Origin: Phascolarctobacterium sp.
Lineage (GTDB): Bacteria; Bacillota; Negativicutes; Acidaminococcales; Acidaminococcaceae
Length of the DNA stretch: 64,000 nt
Assembly: GCA_017623055.1 (NCBI GenBank)
Contig: JAGAPX010000031.1
Span: 1 to 64,000 of the forward strand
Reading direction: 5' to 3'
Made by a program: the position numbers and the translations under genes. The notes under the pieces are model-generated. The model was not told the DNA's origin. It ran no database searches and was given only the letters and a program-made list of their open reading frames with translations. Positions 24,637 to 33,776 of this stretch are shown here, piece by piece (positions within the stretch are counted from its first letter, which is position 1; every line of letters starts with the position of its first letter).

Positions 24637-25680
24637 ATGGAAGAAGTAATTGCTGATAAAAGCGCTGAATGGCAGCAAATTTTAGAGCAGGCTTTTTCTA
24701 TGTTGCACTGCGCCAAAGAAGCAGAAGCTGACCAGGCGTTGCAACAATTAAGCTTGTTGGGATGCATTGGGCTAAAAACAGGAATGGTGCAGGAAGCACA
24801 GGCGTGCTTTACTGAACTGCTTGCTGTGGATAGCGCCAAGGGTTCAGCTTTTTGTTATTTAGTCTGCCTAAAAAATATGCTGATGATGGCAAGCAGAATG
24901 CGCAAGGGAGAACTGTTTACTGAATGGCTCCTTGCTGCGGAAGAAAGGTTAAGCCTTACCTTGCAAAAGGTGGAGCAGCAACAAGCAATGGATTTTATCG
25001 TTGCCCTTACCTTTACCGTATGCGACAGACGTTATGCTGCTTCCTTGCCCGTTGTTGGTAAGCTGGCAAGACTTGTGATTAAAACAACTAATGATACTAA
25101 ATTACTGCAAGCATTGTTTAGCGAATGGACAAGCCTCATCGCCCAGATGGCACGTAGAAACTGGCGCGAAGCTAATAAATTTCTGCTTGCTATTTTGCTC
25201 AAGGCTTTGCTTAAAAAACAAGACCTCCAGCTTTTGAAGCTGACCTTATTACAGCTCAATATGCATTTGCAAATGTATAGTCGTTGGGATGGTTTTGAAA
25301 ATGCCTTCGTCGCTTACAAGGAGTTGCAATATTTTTATCTGCTCCTGTTAAAAAGGGTGGGCAAGCTTAATTTGCCGGAGGATTTGCGCAAGCAGTACTT
25401 GGTTATTACCCTGCGTGCCATCCGTGAATGGATTGCTAATGTTGCCCGCGTAGGTATGCAAGATGATTTGGACATCATCCGCCAATGGCAGGAGCTTTTG
25501 AAAGAACAACTTTCCCAAAGCGTACAGCCTTGGGTTGACGTGCTTGTGCAATTAGAAATTAACTACTGGCATTTAACCAAGCCTAAGACCAGTCGCAAAC
25601 AGCTGGAATATTTGGCAGATTTACTGGAGCCTGACGTAGTACCGATAGAATATCGTAGCTTGCTGGCAATGCTGGCGTAG
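24637..25680 (+). CDS. Uncharacterised all-helical protein
   Basis: 347 residues, rich in Leu, Ala, Gln and Lys, with no signal peptide and no clear membrane segment. Predicted as a chain of amphipathic helices, for example residues 13-45 (EQAFSMLHCAKEAEADQALQ region) and 48-65, reminiscent of TPR-like solenoids, but I find no clean 34-residue period. I do not recognise a family. GGTGG precedes its ATG, 20 bases after pyk, so it is probably the last gene of the etf-pyk unit; a terminator follows. Codon use matches its neighbours. Confidence 0.7.
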   Translation: MEEVIADKSAEWQQILEQAFSMLHCAKEAEADQALQQLSLLGCIGLKTGMVQEAQACFTELLAVDSAKGSAFCYLVCLKNMLMMASRMRKGELFTEWLLAAEERLSLTLQKVEQQQAMDFIVALTFTVCDRRYAASLPVVGKLARLVIKTTNDTKLLQALFSEWTSLIAQMARRNWREANKFLLAILLKALLKKQDLQLLKLTLLQLNMHLQMYSRWDGFENAFVAYKELQYFYLLLLKRVGKLNLPEDLRKQYLVITLRAIREWIANVARVGMQDDLDIIRQWQELLKEQLSQSVQPWVDVLVQLEINYWHLTKPKTSRKQLEYLADLLEPDVVPIEYRSLLAMLA

Positions 25681-25691
25681 AATCTTATTAG

Positions 25692-25721
25692 ACCTCGTTC
25701 ACCTTTGTGGACGGGGTTTTT
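25692..25721 (+). terminator. Intrinsic terminator after the etf-pyk unit
   Basis: ACCTCGTTCAC (25692-25702) pairs with GTGGACGGGGT (25707-25717), including G-U pairs, and is followed by TTTTCTCTT. Confidence 0.7.
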
Positions 25722-25866
25722 CTCTTCGTGCTTCTTTTTAAAATTCACTTGGATTTCACAAAATCGCAAAATAAATATAGGAGTTTTGATTTTTAAGACG
25801 AACTGTTAGAATGAAAAGCATTATGTGTTAAAATAAAATAAAATAAAAAGCTTATGGAGGAACGCT

Positions 25867-28803
25867 ATGGCTAAATTATACTGCGTACCTTTGGGGCACA
25901 GTTCCCGCAGTTTGTTTTACGATAAATTACAAAGTGTTGGTTACGACAAGGGTGTACTGGTTTTGCCCAGCCGCCTTTTGATGCATCAGGCACAGCGTGA
26001 AGCCAACATCAGAACTATTGATATAGATTTTTTAGCAACGACAATTTTAAATGACAACGGCTATTTGAATTTGAAACCTATTAATAGTCGTAGCCAAGAG
26101 CTTGTCATCAAGGACTTGGTTAAATTTTTAGCGCAACGAGATAAGCTGGAATACTTTGAAGCATTGGCTGAAAAGCAAGGATTCATTAAGGCACTTGCTT
26201 CTTTGGTAAGGCAGCTTTCTCGTAGCGGTGTGACAGAAGTGCAAATTATGAATGCCTTGGAAAATTGGGGCAGAACCGGTAACCAAGGACAAAAGGATTG
26301 GGAAATTAGCCAGCTTTACGCTTTGTACCGTAAGTATTTAAAGGATAACGACTGGTTCGATTTGGAAGGCAAGTACCGTCTTGCCATTAAGGTTTTGCAG
26401 GAAGAAAAGGTTAGGCTGCGCTGGCAAGAGGTTTGCATTAGCGATTTCTACACCTTTGACGCTTTGCAGCTGGAATTTATCAAGGCTTTGAGCAAACGCA
26501 CCAATGTTAGCGTTGGCTTGATGTACGAGGCTCAAAATTCAGAGGTGTTCAAGGCTGTGGAGAATACCTACGGCGCGTTGATGAACTTTTGCGATTTGGA
26601 AAAGGTGAGCCTGCTCACAAGTAAAGCTTCTGAAAACGTACGCCTTTGCCAATTCCCGGATAGAGAACTGGAAATGGCATGGGTGCTTACGGAAGTGAAA
26701 GGCTTGCTCCGAAATGGAGTAAACGCTAAGGAAATCTTAGTGACCTTCCGCAAATTTGATAATTACAATGGCTTACGTAGATTGGCTGACCAATACGGTA
26801 TACCTGTGTCCATTCCGCAAAGCTCTGGTTTGAATTTGCAACCTTTAGCAGAATTTATATTGCTTTTTTTGGAAGCGAAGCCTGACAACCGTTTGGGAGC
26901 AGAGGCTTATTTTAAACTTTTGTCCAATGGTATTGGCAAGTTGTTTTTGAATGTGGATGGCGAGGCTGCTCATTTTTGGCGCCAAGGAAAATACTTCACT
27001 ACCCGTTCCCAAGTGCAAGCTAAATGTGGTGAAAGCTTTATCGCAGAAGATGGCAGGTTAGCAATAATAGATACTGCTTTAGAAAATTTGCGGGCTACTG
27101 CCACCGTTTCTGAATATGGTGCAGTACTGGAAGCCCTTTTAGAAGCTTTAGATTTGGAGCGTACTTTAGGCGCTATGCATAAGCGAGGCGCTTTACAATA
27201 TCAAGATGTTAAAGGCTGCTTACAAAGCAAGCAGCTTATTCTGCAATGCTTGCAAAGCTTGGGAGAAGATTATAAGAACTGCAATTTGTATGAAGAAAAG
27301 CTTACCTTGCAGGACTTTGCCCTTACTTTGAGTGAAGCAATGGCAGATTACCAAGTAACTTTGGTAGATGGCAGAAACGATGGCGTGCTGATTACAGAAG
27401 TCATTAACGCACAAGGCTTGGAGCATAAATACGTGTTCCTAATGGGCTTGCGTGAAGGTGAGTTCCCAACAGGCAGTAATGAAAATTGGATTTATAGTGA
27501 TAAAGAACGCAGTGAATTAGCTGGGCTTGGTATTGATATGCCTACTAGCACCTTGGCTTATGGTGAGGATGCGTACTTTTTCGCTTCGACCGTAGCGTTG
27601 GCAAATGAGAGCTTGGTTTTAACTTATCACGTTGATGATAAGGCAGGTGCTTCTGCTTACGTTGATGAAGCCAAGAAAAAATATAATGTAAATGTAGAAA
27701 ATATTTTGTCCAAGGAGCCTGCTTCTTTGGGAGAAGCTTGTATTGACGGCAGAAAGATAAGCTTTGCATGGATAACTGCTAATTTAGGACCATTTGTTTT
27801 TGCCGGTTCAACGGTGGATTCTACCAGAGAAAACTTTGGCGTTTATCGAGGTGTGTTTAAGTCTGAAGAATTAAGCAAGGAAGTAGAAGCTTTTGTCGGC
27901 AATGTCTTTAGCCCTTCGTCTTTAGAGGTTTATGCTCAATGTCCTTTTAGATTTTTGGGTGAGCGTGTTTGGAAACAAAAAGAGTTTGTGGAAAAAGAAG
28001 AGCTTGCTGCGCCTGCTGATGAGGGTAGCTTGCTCCACGCTACATTGGCAAAATTTTTAGGCAAGCATTTGCAGGAGAAACTTTTGAAATATGAATTTTC
28101 ATTACTGTGGGAAGAACTGCAGAAGGATTTTCAAGAAGTGTGTGCAGAGTTCGTGGCTAATGGCACCTTAGAAGAAAACGAATTGTGGGAGGCAGAGCGT
28201 AATCGCCTGCTGAACGTTTTGCGTAGATGGTTAAGTTATGAGTATGAACTGCAAGGACAGTGGGATTTTGTACCCTGCGCCGTGGAATGGGACTTTAGCA
28301 GTAAAAATGGTAAACCCTTGCGTCTAAACTTGCCGGATGGTAGAAGCTTTGCCATTATGGGACGCTTGGACCGTATTGATAAAAATGGTGACAAGGTTTT
28401 TGTTACAGATTACAAGCTTTCTACCACTCCTGCTGGAAGTGATTTGCCTGCAGGCATTGATTTGCAGTTGCCAGTTTACCTGTTGGCAGCAAGCGAGCTG
28501 TACGGCAAGAAAGTTGCCGGTGGCGGTTACTTGTCCTTGAAAAATACAGAAAGAAAATCTACCGTCAAATTAGACGATATAGAATTACCCTTCAATAAAA
28601 GGAGTACTGACTATTTTGCAGATGCGGAGGATAAATGGCAAGCCTTTAGCCAATTTAGCCAACAGCTTTTGCAAAACTACGTGCAAGAAATTTACGAAGG
28701 CAATTTTGATGTACTGCCTAAGAAAAATTGCAGTCCCTATTGTCCGTTGAAAGATATCTGCCGTGTGAATTTGCTTGAGCAGGGAGGTGAAGCTGATGAG
28801 TAA
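25867..28803 (+). CDS. addB: AddB-type subunit of the AddAB helicase-nuclease
   Basis: 978 residues, shorter than the roughly 1150 of Bacillus AddB. The C-terminal nuclease domain is clear: FSPSSLEVYAQCPFRF, GSLLHATLAKF, GRLDRIDKNGDKVFVTDYKLS, and the closing cysteines in CSPYCPLKDICRVN, which with the first Cys form the [4Fe-4S] staple of the AddB nuclease. The middle contains LITEVINAQGLEHKYVFLMGLREGEFPTG, the degenerate helicase region. The N-terminus starts YCVPLGHSSRSLFYDKL where AddB normally has a Walker A loop; no GxxGxGK is present. With AddA it processes double-strand breaks for RecA. Its stop overlaps addA by 8 bases. Confidence 0.88.
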   Translation: MAKLYCVPLGHSSRSLFYDKLQSVGYDKGVLVLPSRLLMHQAQREANIRTIDIDFLATTILNDNGYLNLKPINSRSQELVIKDLVKFLAQRDKLEYFEALAEKQGFIKALASLVRQLSRSGVTEVQIMNALENWGRTGNQGQKDWEISQLYALYRKYLKDNDWFDLEGKYRLAIKVLQEEKVRLRWQEVCISDFYTFDALQLEFIKALSKRTNVSVGLMYEAQNSEVFKAVENTYGALMNFCDLEKVSLLTSKASENVRLCQFPDRELEMAWVLTEVKGLLRNGVNAKEILVTFRKFDNYNGLRRLADQYGIPVSIPQSSGLNLQPLAEFILLFLEAKPDNRLGAEAYFKLLSNGIGKLFLNVDGEAAHFWRQGKYFTTRSQVQAKCGESFIAEDGRLAIIDTALENLRATATVSEYGAVLEALLEALDLERTLGAMHKRGALQYQDVKGCLQSKQLILQCLQSLGEDYKNCNLYEEKLTLQDFALTLSEAMADYQVTLVDGRNDGVLITEVINAQGLEHKYVFLMGLREGEFPTGSNENWIYSDKERSELAGLGIDMPTSTLAYGEDAYFFASTVALANESLVLTYHVDDKAGASAYVDEAKKKYNVNVENILSKEPASLGEACIDGRKISFAWITANLGPFVFAGSTVDSTRENFGVYRGVFKSEELSKEVEAFVGNVFSPSSLEVYAQCPFRFLGERVWKQKEFVEKEELAAPADEGSLLHATLAKFLGKHLQEKLLKYEFSLLWEELQKDFQEVCAEFVANGTLEENELWEAERNRLLNVLRRWLSYEYELQGQWDFVPCAVEWDFSSKNGKPLRLNLPDGRSFAIMGRLDRIDKNGDKVFVTDYKLSTTPAGSDLPAGIDLQLPVYLLAASELYGKKVAGGGYLSLKNTERKSTVKLDDIELPFNKRSTDYFADAEDKWQAFSQFSQQLLQNYVQEIYEGNFDVLPKKNCSPYCPLKDICRVNLLEQGGEADE

Positions 28804-31800
28804 TTTTACACCCCAACAATTACAAGCCATTACTACCATTAATAATAATGTTTCTGTTTCTGCTGGTGCTGGTAGTGGCAAGACGCGTGTCTTGGTAGAA
28901 CGTTTCTTGCATATTTTGGAAGCGGGTAAGAAGGCAAAGAAACCCATCAGCGCCAAAGAAATTTTGGCAATCACCTTTACCCGCAAGGCAGCAGGGGAAA
29001 TGAAGGAACGTGTACGTTCTTCTATGGAAGCTAAGCTTGCTGGCGATATGGATGGCTTTTGGAAAGAACAGCTTGTGGAGCTGGAGCGAGGGCAGATTAC
29101 TACCATTCATGGTTTTTGCAATAGATTGTTAAAGGAAAACCCGGTAGAGTTAGGGCTTGACCCTGCTTTCACCTTGGCAGAAGAGTTCGAAGCAGAAGAG
29201 TATTTGCAAAATTGCTTGCTAGATTTTGTACGACAAGGTTTGAAGCAGCAAAGGACGGAGCTTTCGCTTTTGACTAATGCCTACGGAATTAACGGAACCA
29301 TTAGCCAACTGCAAAGCTTGGTTGGGCAAATGGATGAAGTGCTTGCCTTTGGTGATTTGACCAAGAGCTATCAAAAGATTTTGCAAGATGAGCCTGCGGC
29401 GAAGGCAAGGTTGTGTAGTTTGGTAGCAGCCTTTGCTCATCGTGATGACTTAGGTAAAAATAAAACTGCGGAAGCCGTAGCCCTGCTAAAGGAAAATTTA
29501 CAGGATGTTGTAAGTGGTATTCAAAAGGAGCCTAGCGACTTTACTGCCTACGATACATATTTAGGTAAACTGCGCAGTACAACTAAAATTAAAGCGCAGC
29601 TGGAAGAAATTAGAAGTTTAAAGGATAGCCTGCTGAATTTGGACGTGGACAGGGCAGCGTTTCCCCTTGTCGAAGCTTGGCAAAAAGTATTGCAGGATTT
29701 CGCAATTTATTATCGTACTTGTAAGGAGCAGGATGATTTCTTAACCTACGATGATTTGGAAGAACTTGCCGTTAAATTATTGCAAGATAACGAACAAGTA
29801 CGTCATAAGTATCAAGAACGATATGCTTATATAATGGTGGACGAGTTCCAGGATACCAACGATAGGCAAAGGCAGCTCATCTATTTGTTATGCGGAGACG
29901 ATGCTGCAAAATTGCAAGGACACAAGCTTTTCGTAGTAGGTGACCCTAAGCAGTCCATCTACCGTTTTCGTGGGGCAGATGTAAGCGTTTTTGCAGAAGT
30001 GCGTCAGGCGATTAGGGAGCAAGGCGGTGTGGACATTACCTTGCCAGATAACTTCCGTACGGTGGATAGCATACTTAACGCTTGCAACGAGGTCTTTGAA
30101 AATTTACTTGGTACTGACCAAAAGCAGGACGTTTTCTTTGAACCATTGGTTCCGCATAATCAAAGCGAAGTGAAGCCTGTCTTATTACAGGTTCCCTACG
30201 ATAAAGAAACTAAACCTTTAGCAAGGGAACTGGAAGCTGCAGCCGTTGCCCGTCATATTAAAAATTTACATGCTCAAGGTGAAGCTTATGGCGGTATGGC
30301 GATTTTGCTCAGTGCCATGACTGCTTGTCACATTATGACGAAAGCTTTGGAAGTTGCCAAGATTCCTTATCAAGTGGTGGATGGCAAAGGCTTTTATGAG
30401 CGACAAGAGGTACTGGACTTCATTAATTTGTTGAAAGTACTGCAAAATAAATATCGTAGTATAGAATTGGCAGGTGTATTGCGTTCGCCTTACGTTGGTT
30501 TAGATGACGAGATGATTACCAAAATCTTCCTTGATGCCAATGCCAAGCAAGCTTCTTTGTGGGATGTGATGATGGCAATGGAAACTACTGCTTTGTCTAA
30601 GGAGCGACGTATGCTCTTAAGCAATTGTAAGAAAGTTTTGCAGGAACTGCGTAATGCTGCAGAACTGGAAGCTTTACCTGATTTACTGGAACACATTGCA
30701 CAAGCTTTTGATATAGAGGCATTACATTATCTGCAGGAAAATGGTGCGGCGAAGCTTGCCAATGTGAAAAAGTTTATCCGTTTGGCAAACGAGTATTGTA
30801 GTGCTAAGCAAGGAACGTTGACTACTTGGTTAGAATATGTAGATGCTTTGCGTAAGGCACAAGCAAGGGAAACAGCAGCTAATCTTTACGCAGAAGATGC
30901 TGTAACCATAATGACCATTCATAAATCTAAGGGCTTGGAATTTTCGACCGTATACCTGCCTATGTTAGATAGACGTAATGCTTTTGACAGGGACGTTGTG
31001 AAATTCCACAAGCAGCTTGGTTTGGGAGTTAAAGCGGTACTGGATAATGGCAAAACAGAAGAAAGCAGCGTGCTGAAGCAAATTAAGGACGAAGATAAAA
31101 ATTTACAGAAGGCAGAAAAACAACGTCAGCTGTACGTTGCCATGACCAGAGCAAAAAATAGATTGATAATGTCCGGTGCCTTTAACGAGGAGCGGGAAAG
31201 CACTGGTGACAATTGGTTTAATGACCTGCGTGGCATTTTAGCGCAAAGCCCTAATGTAGAAAACGTTGTTGAAGATATGCGCGGTGAGAGCAATGAGGAG
31301 AAACGCATCATTGATATAGTTGAGGGTATTATGCCTGACGATGATGCTATCGCTCCGCTGGAAAGCTATGGTGCAAGTGGTAGGCAAAATTTTACACCTA
31401 CTTCCTTGCAAACTTACATGCATTGTCAACGTCAATACTTTTATCAGCAGGAAGGTTTGCCTGTGTTAGAAGCGGAAAGTGGCGATGGCAGTGGTGACTT
31501 GCCTCCTCATATTGTTGGTAGCATCATTCATAAAGCCTTGGAGCTTTACGATGGTAAGGATTTAGAAGTAGCCTTTGCCAAGGCTGTAGAAGATTACGCT
31601 CCCGGTAATACGCAAGGCACTACAAAAGCAAAGGCAATTCTTGAGCAATACGTGGCAAGCGATTTGTATAAATCCTTGTCCAATAATAAGCTGAAGGAAT
31701 TACGTTTTGCCCTGCCTATGGGCGACTTATTCATAAGCGGTGTTATTGACTGTTTGGTAGAAACTGCTGACGGATTGACCATTATAGACTACAAAACAGG

Positions 31801-32080
31801 TCGCCCTCCCCAAGTGGGAGAGGTGCCTTTGGGCTACGCTTATCAATTGGCTATCTATAAGGCTGCTGCTGAAAAGCTCTTGGGCAAAAAAGTTGTGGAA
31901 GCAAAACTCCACTTTCTGCAAAATTTAATTGAGTGGAATTTGCCAATGGATAGAGACCATTTGGCTGTGGCTATTGCTTTGTGTAAGCAGATTAGTTCTC
32001 AAGGTGGGGAAGAAGATTTTGCCTGCAACCTTGCCAGCTGCAAATATTGCCCTTATAATTATTTGTGTCCGCAAAAATAA
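28796..32080 (+). CDS. addA: AddA helicase-nuclease subunit
   Basis: The start at 28796 (MSNFTPQQLQAI) follows GGGAGG and overlaps addB. The 1094 residues contain SAGAGSGKTRVLVERF (Walker A), AITFTRKAAGEMKERV, TIHGFCNRLL, MVDEFQDTNDRQ (Walker B), VGDPKQSIYRFRGAD, LPDNFRT, TIHKSKGLEFSTVYLP and VAMTRAKNRL, the full set of UvrD-type helicase motifs. The C-terminus is a RecB-type nuclease with GSIIHKALELYDG and IIDYKTGRPPQ, and ends with CKYCPYNYLC. AddAB unwinds and degrades broken ends up to a Chi site and loads RecA. recA lies about 5 kb downstream in this window. Confidence 0.95.
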   Translation: MSNFTPQQLQAITTINNNVSVSAGAGSGKTRVLVERFLHILEAGKKAKKPISAKEILAITFTRKAAGEMKERVRSSMEAKLAGDMDGFWKEQLVELERGQITTIHGFCNRLLKENPVELGLDPAFTLAEEFEAEEYLQNCLLDFVRQGLKQQRTELSLLTNAYGINGTISQLQSLVGQMDEVLAFGDLTKSYQKILQDEPAAKARLCSLVAAFAHRDDLGKNKTAEAVALLKENLQDVVSGIQKEPSDFTAYDTYLGKLRSTTKIKAQLEEIRSLKDSLLNLDVDRAAFPLVEAWQKVLQDFAIYYRTCKEQDDFLTYDDLEELAVKLLQDNEQVRHKYQERYAYIMVDEFQDTNDRQRQLIYLLCGDDAAKLQGHKLFVVGDPKQSIYRFRGADVSVFAEVRQAIREQGGVDITLPDNFRTVDSILNACNEVFENLLGTDQKQDVFFEPLVPHNQSEVKPVLLQVPYDKETKPLARELEAAAVARHIKNLHAQGEAYGGMAILLSAMTACHIMTKALEVAKIPYQVVDGKGFYERQEVLDFINLLKVLQNKYRSIELAGVLRSPYVGLDDEMITKIFLDANAKQASLWDVMMAMETTALSKERRMLLSNCKKVLQELRNAAELEALPDLLEHIAQAFDIEALHYLQENGAAKLANVKKFIRLANEYCSAKQGTLTTWLEYVDALRKAQARETAANLYAEDAVTIMTIHKSKGLEFSTVYLPMLDRRNAFDRDVVKFHKQLGLGVKAVLDNGKTEESSVLKQIKDEDKNLQKAEKQRQLYVAMTRAKNRLIMSGAFNEERESTGDNWFNDLRGILAQSPNVENVVEDMRGESNEEKRIIDIVEGIMPDDDAIAPLESYGASGRQNFTPTSLQTYMHCQRQYFYQQEGLPVLEAESGDGSGDLPPHIVGSIIHKALELYDGKDLEVAFAKAVEDYAPGNTQGTTKAKAILEQYVASDLYKSLSNNKLKELRFALPMGDLFISGVIDCLVETADGLTIIDYKTGRPPQVGEVPLGYAYQLAIYKAAAEKLLGKKVVEAKLHFLQNLIEWNLPMDRDHLAVAIALCKQISSQGGEEDFACNLASCKYCPYNYLCPQK

Positions 32081-32095
32081 AGTGAGGGGTAACGT

Positions 32096-32287
32096 ATGGA
32101 AAAATTAGAAATGTGGGATTACATCTGCATGGGCACAATGCTTTTGTGCTTGTGGATGGGAACCTATGGATTAAAGATGTGCCGCGATGCCAACAAAGAC
32201 GGCTTTGACGAAAAGAGCTTGCGTAACAAGATTTGGGGCGCAGGGGTTGCGGCGGCGCTATATTTAATAATTCGTTTTGTGAGTTAA
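32096..32287 (+). CDS. Small two-helix membrane protein
   Basis: 63 residues. Predicted membrane helices at about 7-25 (WDYICMGTMLLCLWMGTYG) and 46-61 (IWGAGVAAALYLIIRF), joined by a polar loop containing CRDANKDGFDEKSLRNK. I do not recognise the family. GTGAGGGG precedes the ATG, 15 bases after addA, and a strong terminator follows the stop, so it is likely the last gene of the addBA transcript. Confidence 0.65.
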   Translation: MEKLEMWDYICMGTMLLCLWMGTYGLKMCRDANKDGFDEKSLRNKIWGAGVAAALYLIIRFVS

Positions 32288-32292
32288 TTGTG

Positions 32293-32320
32293 ACGACGAG
32301 CTTCGGCTCGTCGTTTTTTC
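32293..32320 (+). terminator. Intrinsic terminator after the addBA unit
   Basis: ACGACGAGC-TTCG-GCTCGTCGT forms a nine-pair stem with a UUCG tetraloop, followed by six T residues. Confidence 0.92.
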
Positions 32321-32348
32321 TTGACTGGTATATTCAACGTGTTATAAT
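32321..32348 (+). promoter_or_regulatory. Promoter of the riboflavin operon
   Basis: TTGACT (32321-32326) and TATAAT (32343-32348) are 16 bases apart. It begins directly after the previous terminator and about 20 bases before the riboswitch. Confidence 0.8.
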
Positions 32349-32366
32349 TAAGTGTAGCTGAATATG

Positions 32367-32476
32367 ATAACCTTTGGGGCGGGGTGCAATTCCCCACCGG
32401 CAGTATAGTCTGCGAGCCTACGGGCATGAACTGGTGAGATTCCAGTACCGACAGTATAGTCTGGATGTGAAAAGGG
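32367..32476 (+). ncRNA. FMN riboswitch (RFN element)
   Basis: The element shows the classic conserved blocks: CTTTGGGGCGGGGTGCAATT, CCCCACCGGC, GCGAGCC, CTGGTGAGATTCCAG, CCGACAGTATAGTCTGGATG and the closing GAAAAGG that pairs with the start. It binds FMN and controls the ribDEBAH operon downstream. A terminator hairpin follows at 32493-32530, as expected for transcription attenuation. Confidence 0.97.
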
Positions 32477-32492
32477 GTAGTTACGTTTTTAC

Positions 32493-32530
32493 GCGCAAGT
32501 ATGACCTGAAGGTATACTTGCGCTTTTTTA
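32493..32530 (+). terminator. FMN-responsive terminator of the riboswitch
   Basis: GCGCAAGTAT (32493-32502) pairs with ATACTTGCGC (32514-32523) and is followed by a run of seven T residues. It lies 16 bases after the RFN element, so FMN binding should favour termination before ribD. Confidence 0.88.
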
Positions 32531-32563
32531 GTGGGACGCACCATAAGAGCCATCTAACTTTGT

Positions 32564-32624
32564 TGGAACTGCGATTGCTTGCTCGACGTACTTCAAGTAC
32601 GACTTCGCTTCACAATCTTGTTCC
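32564..32624 (+). repeat. Imperfect hairpin repeat, copy A (before ribD)
   Basis: GGAAC (32564-32568) pairs with GTTCC (32620-32624) at the base, with partial pairing through to the tip CGTACT-TCA-AGTACG (32587-32601). It shares the 13-mer TTGCTCGACGTAC (32579-32591) and overall layout with the hairpin at 36176-36235. It lies in the leader between the riboswitch terminator and ribD. Confidence 0.6.
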
Positions 32625-32671
32625 GCCTCGTTATATAGCACTTCTGATGCGTCTGAAGGAGTAGTTAAGAT

Positions 32672-33775
32672 ATGGAAAATACTCAACACGAAATATATAT
32701 GCAACGCGCTTTGGAGCTTGCTCAAATGGCAGAGGGCAACACCAGCCCTAACCCTATGGTGGGCTGTGTGATTGTTGATGACGAGGGCGAAATTGTTGGC
32801 GAAGGCTATCACCACAAAGCAGGGGAGCCTCACGCAGAGGTGAATGCCTTGAAAGATGCAGGCACTGCGGCGAAGGGCTGTACTGCCTACGTTACCTTGG
32901 AACCTTGCTCTCACTATGGCAGAACTGGCCCCTGCTGTGTGGCTTTGGCAAAGGCAGGCATCAAAAAGGTTGTAGTTGCCTGCACTGACCCTAACCCCAA
33001 GGTGGCAGGTAGGGGCTTAGAATATTTGCGCCTGCAAAATATCGAGGTTGTTACTGGCGTGTGTGAGGAAGAAGCATTGCGCTTAAACGAAAAGTTCTTC
33101 TGTTGGATTACTAAGCAGCGTCCGTTCATTAGTCTTAAATATGCAATGACCTTGGACGGCAAGATTGCTTCTCACACTCGCGACAGCAAGTGGATTACCG
33201 GGGAAGAAGCTCGCACTTATGCGCATCTTTTGCGTAAACAGTACGATGCTATTTTGGTTGGCATTGGTACAGTTCTGGAAGATGACCCGGAGCTGACTAC
33301 CCGTATGGTAAAGGGAAAGAACCCCATCCGCATTGTACTGGACAGCCATTTGAAAATGTCTTTGATGTCCAGCGTGCTGAACGCTGCGGCGGAAACTATT
33401 GTTGTTACTAGCCTTGAGGCTGACGAGGTAAAGGCAGAAGCTATTAGCGCTCTGCCCAATGTTGAAGTTATCCGTTTGCCCTTGGAAGATGGCAAGATTC
33501 CTTTAGATTTATTGATTATCCAGCTGGCAAACCGCAATATTACCAGCCTTCTTGTAGAAGGTGGTAGTGAGATTCACGGTGCCTTTAAGGATGCTGGCTT
33601 GGCAGATAGGGTGTACGCCTTTATTGCACCAAAGGTTGTAGGTGGTAAGAACGCTCTTACTCCCATTGGAGGAACTGGTAGTGCAACTATTGACGAGGGC
33701 TGGCAACTGGACGAGGTGGAATACCAAGTCCTTGGCAAAGACCTTTTGATTACAGGTAAAATTAAGGAGGCTTAA
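32672..33775 (+). CDS. ribD: Bifunctional riboflavin biosynthesis protein RibD (deaminase/reductase)
   Basis: 367 residues. The N-terminal deaminase has the zinc ligands in GEPHAEVNAL and EPCSHYGRTGPCC. The C-terminal reductase begins SLKYAMTLDGKIA and carries SKWITGEEAR, DAILVGIGTVLEDDPELTTR and SLLVEGGSEIHG. It performs the second and third steps of riboflavin synthesis: deamination of the pyrimidine intermediate and reduction of its ribosyl group. First gene of the riboswitch-controlled operon; GAAGGAG lies upstream of the ATG. ribE starts two bases after its stop. Confidence 0.97.
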   Translation: MENTQHEIYMQRALELAQMAEGNTSPNPMVGCVIVDDEGEIVGEGYHHKAGEPHAEVNALKDAGTAAKGCTAYVTLEPCSHYGRTGPCCVALAKAGIKKVVVACTDPNPKVAGRGLEYLRLQNIEVVTGVCEEEALRLNEKFFCWITKQRPFISLKYAMTLDGKIASHTRDSKWITGEEARTYAHLLRKQYDAILVGIGTVLEDDPELTTRMVKGKNPIRIVLDSHLKMSLMSSVLNAAAETIVVTSLEADEVKAEAISALPNVEVIRLPLEDGKIPLDLLIIQLANRNITSLLVEGGSEIHGAFKDAGLADRVYAFIAPKVVGGKNALTPIGGTGSATIDEGWQLDEVEYQVLGKDLLITGKIKEA

Positions 33776-33776
33776 A

